This document shows, one piece after another, positions 30,826-36,086 of a DNA stretch of 36,086 nucleotides. Each line of letters begins with the position of its first letter. The stretch's first letter is position 1. Location: NCBI GenBank assembly GCA_021157815.1, contig JAGGVT010000042.1:1-36086 (forward strand), written 5' to 3'. The notes under the pieces are model-generated. The model was not told the DNA's origin and did no database searches. It saw nothing but the letters and a program-made list of their open reading frames with translations. The position numbers and the translations under genes were made by a program. This stretch comes from a bacterium (GTDB taxonomy: Bacteria > JAJVIF01 > JAGGVT01).

Positions 30826-33800
30826 ATGTCTTTTAACCGTCTTTTAGTATCGCTATCTTTCCTTATAATAATTCTATTCCTGATGATCACCGGATGCTCA
30901 TCCAAGCATGACCCGGTAAGCGGGAACATCAAGGGAACAAGCCTTCACTCGATTATTCCCCTTCATCCTGTCCTTTCAAATGTGAATAATATTACGCTGG
31001 ATAACGAGCCGGCTTTGGGGCTGGGGTATTTTTACGGCTATGTCAAACCGGAAACACGACACACTTTCCATGCCGACTTTTCGCAGCCTCTGCATTGGAA
31101 ATGGCATTCAGATGATATCGATTTTATATCTCCATCCAGCGGAATCGGCGCTAACACTGAACTTGCTTTCATTGCGCCTGCCAATGAGGGTGAAATTTCA
31201 ATCAGCCTTGATTTGTCGCTTGATGGAACAAACGCAACAACGACACGGTGGCGGATTCATGTCGATGCCAATCCGATTGAAGTGGAATATATTCATCCCG
31301 TATATGAAAACTCAATTGAGATAGGCGACCCGTTCAAACCTGTAAAAACAGAGATTGCGGAAAATGAGATAATTGTATTCTTCATTCCTGAAGTTAACCG
31401 CGAAACCGCAATCAGAACCATATTCAACATGGAGTGCACAATTCTTGCCGAGATTCCTGATTTGAACATGTATCGCGTTTACAGTTTCGATGATGATACC
31501 AACACATCCCTCAAACTTGAGGCGTTCGACACAATAGATGAAGTGGTTGAAACCCATCCGAATTACATATATCGCGCCACAATCACTCCTGATGATACAT
31601 ACTGGTCCCAAAAATGGGATCTTAGAAAAATTCAAGCTGATGACGCATGGGATGTCGAGACCGGCGACAGTTCGCAAGTGCTCGCGATTATCGACACCGG
31701 AATAGACAGAGACCATCCTGACCTTGGGGCGAAAGTAATAGATGGCATGGATTTCATCACACCGCCAGGCGATGGCCTTGGCGGTGAAACTGACGGTGAC
31801 GGCGTTGACAACAACGGCAACGGCAGACGTGATGAGAATGTGGGGCATGGCACACACTGCGCCGGAATCGCAGCTGCGATTTCAAATAACAGCCTCGGTA
31901 CAACCGGAGTCTCATGGGATACAAAATTAATCCCTCTTAGAATATTCCCAATCAATGGCGATTCAGGCGCATCATGGGATGCAGTTATGGGCGCATACAA
32001 CTGGCTTAAGAACAATGCTGTCTCCAAAAATATTGTCGGCGCTAATATGTCCTATGGTGGTTTTGGTGGGTATTCATCAACAACTCAATCAGTTCTGACA
32101 CAGTGCTTTAACAACGGTGTAATACTCTGCGCGGCATGTGGAAATTCAGGCACACCTGATGCCGACTGGCATTATCCATCAGCATACGATAATGTTATAT
32201 CCGTTGCCGCAACCAATTCATCCGATGTTAAAGCATCGTTCAGTACTTACGGTACCTCAGTCGATGTCAGCGCGCCGGGTGTTGGCATTAGATCAACATA
32301 TTATAATGATACATACGCTGATGCCTCAGGTACATCCATGGCATCCCCTGAAGTTACCGGACTGGTCGGGCTTGTTAAATCCAGATGGCCTGCTTATACA
32401 CAGCAGGAATATATCAACCAGATAAAATTCACAGCTGATAACATAGACGCGTTAAATCCATCCTATGTCGGCAAACTCGGCTCAGGACGAATCAACGCTT
32501 TCAGAGCGGTAACTCAGGGATTGACTCCAGACCTTATATTGAAAAATCTAATTGTGGATGAGGATGAAATCGGATGGACTGATGGCAACCGCGACAGGCT
32601 TATCAATTCAGGCGAGGATGCTCTTATCCAGCTTAAGGTAAAAAATAACGGACTGACAGTAGCGCATAATGTCGAAGGCGTTTTAGTAACCGACAACCCG
32701 ATGGTACATGTTGTTGATGACACTATCACCTACGCGCTGATTAATATCGGCGAAACCGTTACAATTGACGATGCTTTTAAAATCGTTGTGGATAAACTCC
32801 TGCCTGACGGCACTGATGTGGAATTCACATTCACTCTTGATGATGGGGATAACAACGGGCCATGGGTATATAACGAAGTAATCAAAATCTACAAGAACAA
32901 CATGGTTGATGAAGTGCTGACTGTCAGCGGCGGTCCAATTGGCCCTGATTTCCTTGTAAAGGGACAGGAAAATGTTCCGCTAATCAGAATAGATTTCGAC
33001 GCGGCGAGCAATTATGTACTGATAAAAAATCTCATCCTTACATGCATCGGAACATCGCCCGGAACAGCGGTTGACGCTGTCCATCTATATCTTGACTCAA
33101 ACGGAAACGGTGTATATGACGGCATTGCATTCGAGCAGGAAATTGGACTATCCAGCTATTTCAGCCCAACCTTCTACGGCAATTTCGACCGTCTCGGCGA
33201 CCCGCACAACAACCCGGGACAGCAGCCGATTGATGAAATATTCCCCGGCCACCAGTTCGATGCCGCTAATCAAGTTACTTTTGAAGACGTGATTATTCCT
33301 GTTACGGAAGACAAAACCACAACCATTTTTGTTACCGTGGATATAAACATGACCCCTTGCCCCGATGACACACTGGGCGCAGGGATTGCGCATGCATATG
33401 ATATTGAACTAATGGATTCAGATACAGTAGAAGGAACATTTCCGCTTGGCGCGTTGGAACGTGAAATCATTCCAACATGGGAAGATGATGTACAGGTAAC
33501 ATTCAGAAATACTGATTATACATGGCGAGCGGAGTGTGCTGTTGACAACCTTGGCTATGTTCATCTGCTCTGGGATGAAATAAACACCGACGCATCACCT
33601 AATTTCGATATCGGATACCGCCGCTCGACAGACAAAGGTGAAACATGGGGAGTTGAGCAACTTATTGTTAGCGATAATCACAAATCGTTCTTCCCCGATA
33701 TCGCTGTAACCGACAACGACACGCTCCACGTGATGTTCTATGACACACCACAGGGTGTTGAAAATCGCGAGATATTCTACATGCGAAGTTTCGATAACGG

Positions 33801-34617
33801 CGACAGCTGGGAAGATCCTAGACAATTAACTGATACCACAGGGGAAAGCGTACGGCCCTGTATGTACGCTGAGGGCAGTATCCTTCACGCGGCGTTTAAT
33901 TCGACCCGTGACGGCACCGATGATATTTACTATTTCAGAAGCGATGATAACGGCGCAAATTTTACCGACCCGGTTCAGGTATGTAATTCCAGCCGGATTT
34001 CAGAGGAAGCTTGCCTTGCCGCACTGGATGGTGAAATACATATTGGCTGGCAGGATGTGGTAAAAGACCCGTATTATCATTATTACATCATCGACGCTTA
34101 CGCTATGTACGCCTATTCCAGCGACAACGGCGAAACATTCTCAAGCGCCGAAAACCTGTCAAATGCTGTCGGTGGAGATTACTGTTATCACACAAATCTC
34201 GATATCGATGACGAATCCAACTGCCATGTTGTATTCCATTCCGAGGGCGCTGGTTCATTCGATGTCTATATGTGTTCCGGCAGCGGTGGGACGCTTTCAA
34301 CCGCGGAACGTGTTACTTTCATTGACGATTGTGGAACTGGAATGCCGTATATTATCGTTGACGATGAGGGAAGAAAAGACCTGTTCTACGATAACACATG
34401 CGAGGGAATCACAAATATCTGGCATCAGTACATGGAATCCGACTCAACCGAATGGAGCGAACCTGTTCGACTATCAACCAATTTCACCGGCGACGCCCAG
34501 ATTCCCAACGCGGTCAAGGATGACGCCAAGAACCTGTACTGCTTCTGGCAGGACAACCGCATGTCCACAGGCCGCGATGAAATCTGGTTCAACAGAATGC
34601 TCTACGGCTGCGAATAA
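30826..34617 (+). CDS. Subtilisin-like (S8) lipoprotein protease with a C-terminal sialidase-like propeller
   Basis: 1263 residues. The lipobox ITGC gives Cys24. A beta-rich region and a prodomain (about 150-255) precede the S8 catalytic domain (about 260-575): Asp290 (AIIDTGIDRDHPDLG), His341 (GHGTHCAGIAA), oxyanion Asn440 (ACGNSG) and Ser504 (SGTSMASPEV), all present. Next come Ig-like segments (about 580-700 and 710-890), then a propeller (about 900-1260) with four Asp-box motifs: STDKGETW, SFDNGDSW, SDDNGANF and SSDNGETF. The domain type is the same as in the three 1040-residue lipoproteins. An aspartate-rich DGDGVDNNGNG insert after the catalytic Asp may bind calcium. Probably a surface protease targeted by its propeller. 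The start at 30826 follows GAGGG. Confidence 0.9.
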   Translation: MSFNRLLVSLSFLIIILFLMITGCSSKHDPVSGNIKGTSLHSIIPLHPVLSNVNNITLDNEPALGLGYFYGYVKPETRHTFHADFSQPLHWKWHSDDIDFISPSSGIGANTELAFIAPANEGEISISLDLSLDGTNATTTRWRIHVDANPIEVEYIHPVYENSIEIGDPFKPVKTEIAENEIIVFFIPEVNRETAIRTIFNMECTILAEIPDLNMYRVYSFDDDTNTSLKLEAFDTIDEVVETHPNYIYRATITPDDTYWSQKWDLRKIQADDAWDVETGDSSQVLAIIDTGIDRDHPDLGAKVIDGMDFITPPGDGLGGETDGDGVDNNGNGRRDENVGHGTHCAGIAAAISNNSLGTTGVSWDTKLIPLRIFPINGDSGASWDAVMGAYNWLKNNAVSKNIVGANMSYGGFGGYSSTTQSVLTQCFNNGVILCAACGNSGTPDADWHYPSAYDNVISVAATNSSDVKASFSTYGTSVDVSAPGVGIRSTYYNDTYADASGTSMASPEVTGLVGLVKSRWPAYTQQEYINQIKFTADNIDALNPSYVGKLGSGRINAFRAVTQGLTPDLILKNLIVDEDEIGWTDGNRDRLINSGEDALIQLKVKNNGLTVAHNVEGVLVTDNPMVHVVDDTITYALINIGETVTIDDAFKIVVDKLLPDGTDVEFTFTLDDGDNNGPWVYNEVIKIYKNNMVDEVLTVSGGPIGPDFLVKGQENVPLIRIDFDAASNYVLIKNLILTCIGTSPGTAVDAVHLYLDSNGNGVYDGIAFEQEIGLSSYFSPTFYGNFDRLGDPHNNPGQQPIDEIFPGHQFDAANQVTFEDVIIPVTEDKTTTIFVTVDINMTPCPDDTLGAGIAHAYDIELMDSDTVEGTFPLGALEREIIPTWEDDVQVTFRNTDYTWRAECAVDNLGYVHLLWDEINTDASPNFDIGYRRSTDKGETWGVEQLIVSDNHKSFFPDIAVTDNDTLHVMFYDTPQGVENREIFYMRSFDNGDSWEDPRQLTDTTGESVRPCMYAEGSILHAAFNSTRDGTDDIYYFRSDDNGANFTDPVQVCNSSRISEEACLAALDGEIHIGWQDVVKDPYYHYYIIDAYAMYAYSSDNGETFSSAENLSNAVGGDYCYHTNLDIDDESNCHVVFHSEGAGSFDVYMCSGSGGTLSTAERVTFIDDCGTGMPYIIVDDEGRKDLFYDNTCEGITNIWHQYMESDSTEWSEPVRLSTNFTGDAQIPNAVKDDAKNLYCFWQDNRMSTGRDEIWFNRMLYGCE

Positions 34618-34702
34618 AATTCGTAAAATAACACTACGTTTTTACGTTCTGTTTATAATAGAGCCCAATGAATAGTGATCCCTTTTTTACAGGAGAAAAA
34701 CC

Positions 34703-35947
34703 ATGATTCCACAGATTAGATCAGCTGATTCTCTTATTAGAATCTATTTATTCGTTTCTGTAATTGCAATTATTCTACTGGCATTTGCTTCCCCGTTATT
34801 CGGAGAGTCAATAAATGAGAAGCAGGCTCCGGAGATTATATCTACTCTTAACATTTCCGAATCCATAGATCTTCCCAAGTGCCTGGATATAAATGGTAAT
34901 TATGTATATATCATGGGAAGGCATATTCATTCAAAAAACAAAGGGATCGAGAAAGTAATCGTAGTCGTGGATATCAGCGATCCGGCTGAACCGGAAATTA
35001 TTGCAAGAACCAGTGTTGATAATCAGATCTGGGATATTAAAGCCAACGGGGATTATTTATATGTATTATACTGGGACTATGGAACCAAAACATCAGGATT
35101 GTACATTTTTGATATTTCTGATCCTGTTAACCTGAATATGATAAGTACGAAGGAACTGTTCCCTCATACCTGTACAAAAATGGTTTTGGATAAAAACGAT
35201 ATGTTTATTGCTGGTAATAGAAGAAGCCTTTTAACGGAAACTCGCATTTACAGATTAAGCCTTGACAATCCTGCCAATCCGGTGATTATCAGCAGACATT
35301 TCACTGATGAAAGAAGCAACAGAAAACATTATTATTTACCTGATTATGCCAGGAAGATGGTAATCCAGAATGATCGTCTGCTTATAGCCGGACAGGATGA
35401 CATATTCAAATTCGTTATCAGCGAAGATGATGTTGTCCTCGTTTCAATAACTGGAAACAGGTTGGATTATACAGATGATATGGCGGTTTCATTTTACGGT
35501 GATGGTGGGGATGATTACTGCACTTATATCAGCGGACGGAAAATTTACACTTTCGCCAATATGGAAATAGATGATGATGGCAAAACGCAACATCCAGGTG
35601 GAAAAGGTGTTTACCTGGCGTATTCCAATATAACTGATAAATTACCACTTGAAGACAAACTAAAATACCGATTTAAACCTTTCGGAACCACTTTCACACC
35701 CGGAGTAATCGAAGCGAGGCAGAATCTGGTATGCATACTTGGTCTGGATGACGATATGACAGGCAAAATCCTTTTTGTTGATTTCAAAGATCCCCGTGAA
35801 CCTGTCATGATCGGTAGTTGTGATCTGGATGGCAATCCACAAGCGGCAGAGATACGTGGCAATTATATATATGTTGCAGTTCCCATGGAGAACTTCTATA
35901 TCATCAAATTACCGGACATTGATATAGGGTTTACACAAATCATTTGA
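34703..35947 (+). CDS. Secreted LVIVD-repeat beta-propeller protein
   Basis: 414 residues. A hydrophobic signal segment (about 13-30) with a likely cleavage near PLFGES lacks a lipobox. Repeats of the LVIVD type follow: VVVDISDPAEPEIIARTSVD, LYIFDISDPVNLNMIST, RLSLDNPANPVIISRHF, FVDFKDPREPVMIGS; each ends a blade and is followed by NGDYLYVLY- or RGNYIYVAV-like strands. Such propellers occur in secreted or surface proteins with no fixed enzymatic function. AGGAG is correctly spaced before the ATG, and TATAAT lies at 34654-34659 without a clear -35. One line I counted was 33% GC, below most neighbours. It lies 85 bp after the protease gene and may share its transcript. Confidence 0.8.
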   Translation: MIPQIRSADSLIRIYLFVSVIAIILLAFASPLFGESINEKQAPEIISTLNISESIDLPKCLDINGNYVYIMGRHIHSKNKGIEKVIVVVDISDPAEPEIIARTSVDNQIWDIKANGDYLYVLYWDYGTKTSGLYIFDISDPVNLNMISTKELFPHTCTKMVLDKNDMFIAGNRRSLLTETRIYRLSLDNPANPVIISRHFTDERSNRKHYYLPDYARKMVIQNDRLLIAGQDDIFKFVISEDDVVLVSITGNRLDYTDDMAVSFYGDGGDDYCTYISGRKIYTFANMEIDDDGKTQHPGGKGVYLAYSNITDKLPLEDKLKYRFKPFGTTFTPGVIEARQNLVCILGLDDDMTGKILFVDFKDPREPVMIGSCDLDGNPQAAEIRGNYIYVAVPMENFYIIKLPDIDIGFTQII

Positions 35948-36086
35948 TTGCTTGTTCCCTCACTGGTGTCCGGTTAAGTTATTGACCAATTGCCGGATTG
36001 ATGATTAATAGAAGATATACCGGCTTATTGGGATTTTCAGACATGAACCGAAAGTGAACACCGAATCGTTCTATCCGTAAAAAGGG
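35948..36086. other. Terminal intergenic stretch
   Basis: 139 bases to the window edge with no frame I can support. It contains GGTGTCCGGTTAAGTTATTG near 35965, which has the look of an insertion-sequence terminus, but the other end and any transposase would be outside the window. Confidence 0.3.

Noticed and set aside
30644-30847. 67-residue + strand frame between the NYN and protease genes
   Set aside because: It overlaps the ends of both genes out of frame, lacks a ribosome-binding site and has no recognisable features.

Overview
The window is about 36 kb of bacterial chromosome, with moderate GC (roughly 45-50% in most genes, judged by eye). The organism looks diderm and uncultured-like. 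Seven of about nineteen genes encode secreted proteins with a lipobox, and two more carry ordinary signal peptides. Housekeeping genes are scattered among very long surface lipoproteins and many intergenic palindromic repeats. I see no phage genes, transposase, CRISPR array, rRNA or tRNA, and I cannot assign a phylum.

Layout. 1-102 is the 3' end of an unidentified + strand gene. 0.4-3.6 kb (minus) is dxr followed by rseP, separated by a repeat block. 3.8-6 kb holds a TolB-like secreted propeller (+) and a small lipoprotein (-). 6.1-6.6 kb is a non-coding element with terminal inverted repeats around nine 32-bp tandem units. 6.6-9.8 kb (minus) has a membrane/coiled-coil protein and a large two-domain glycosyltransferase. 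10.6-11.9 kb is hutI (+) with no other hut gene nearby. 12.4-22 kb (minus) is a tandem triplication of lipoproteins of about 1040 residues: a conserved N-terminal domain of unknown function, Ig/PKD-like domains and a sialidase-like propeller with Asp-box motifs. 22.1-24 kb has a TPM-domain protein (+) and ispG (-). 24.3-28.5 kb (minus) has two more lipoproteins and mtnA. 28.7-30.7 kb is a small information/defence-like group: a DEDDh exonuclease apparently fused to a WYL domain (+), a PH-domain membrane protein (-), and an AT-rich NYN-domain nuclease-like gene (+) behind a strong promoter and a double-hairpin leader. 30.8-36 kb (+) is a subtilisin-like lipoprotein carrying the same Asp-box propeller type, then an LVIVD-type secreted propeller.

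How it fits together. dxr and ispG belong to the MEP isoprenoid pathway and, with rseP, often cluster in bacteria; here ispG lies about 19 kb from dxr with surface-protein genes between. mtnA is methionine salvage. The secreted proteins share beta-propeller, FN3 and PKD/Ig architectures, suggesting an expanded cell-surface or extracellular repertoire. The most unusual loci are the double-hairpin leader plus NYN gene, the exonuclease-WYL fusion, the triplicated lipoproteins, and two unrelated intergenic elements in which nine tandem units sit between inverted repeats.
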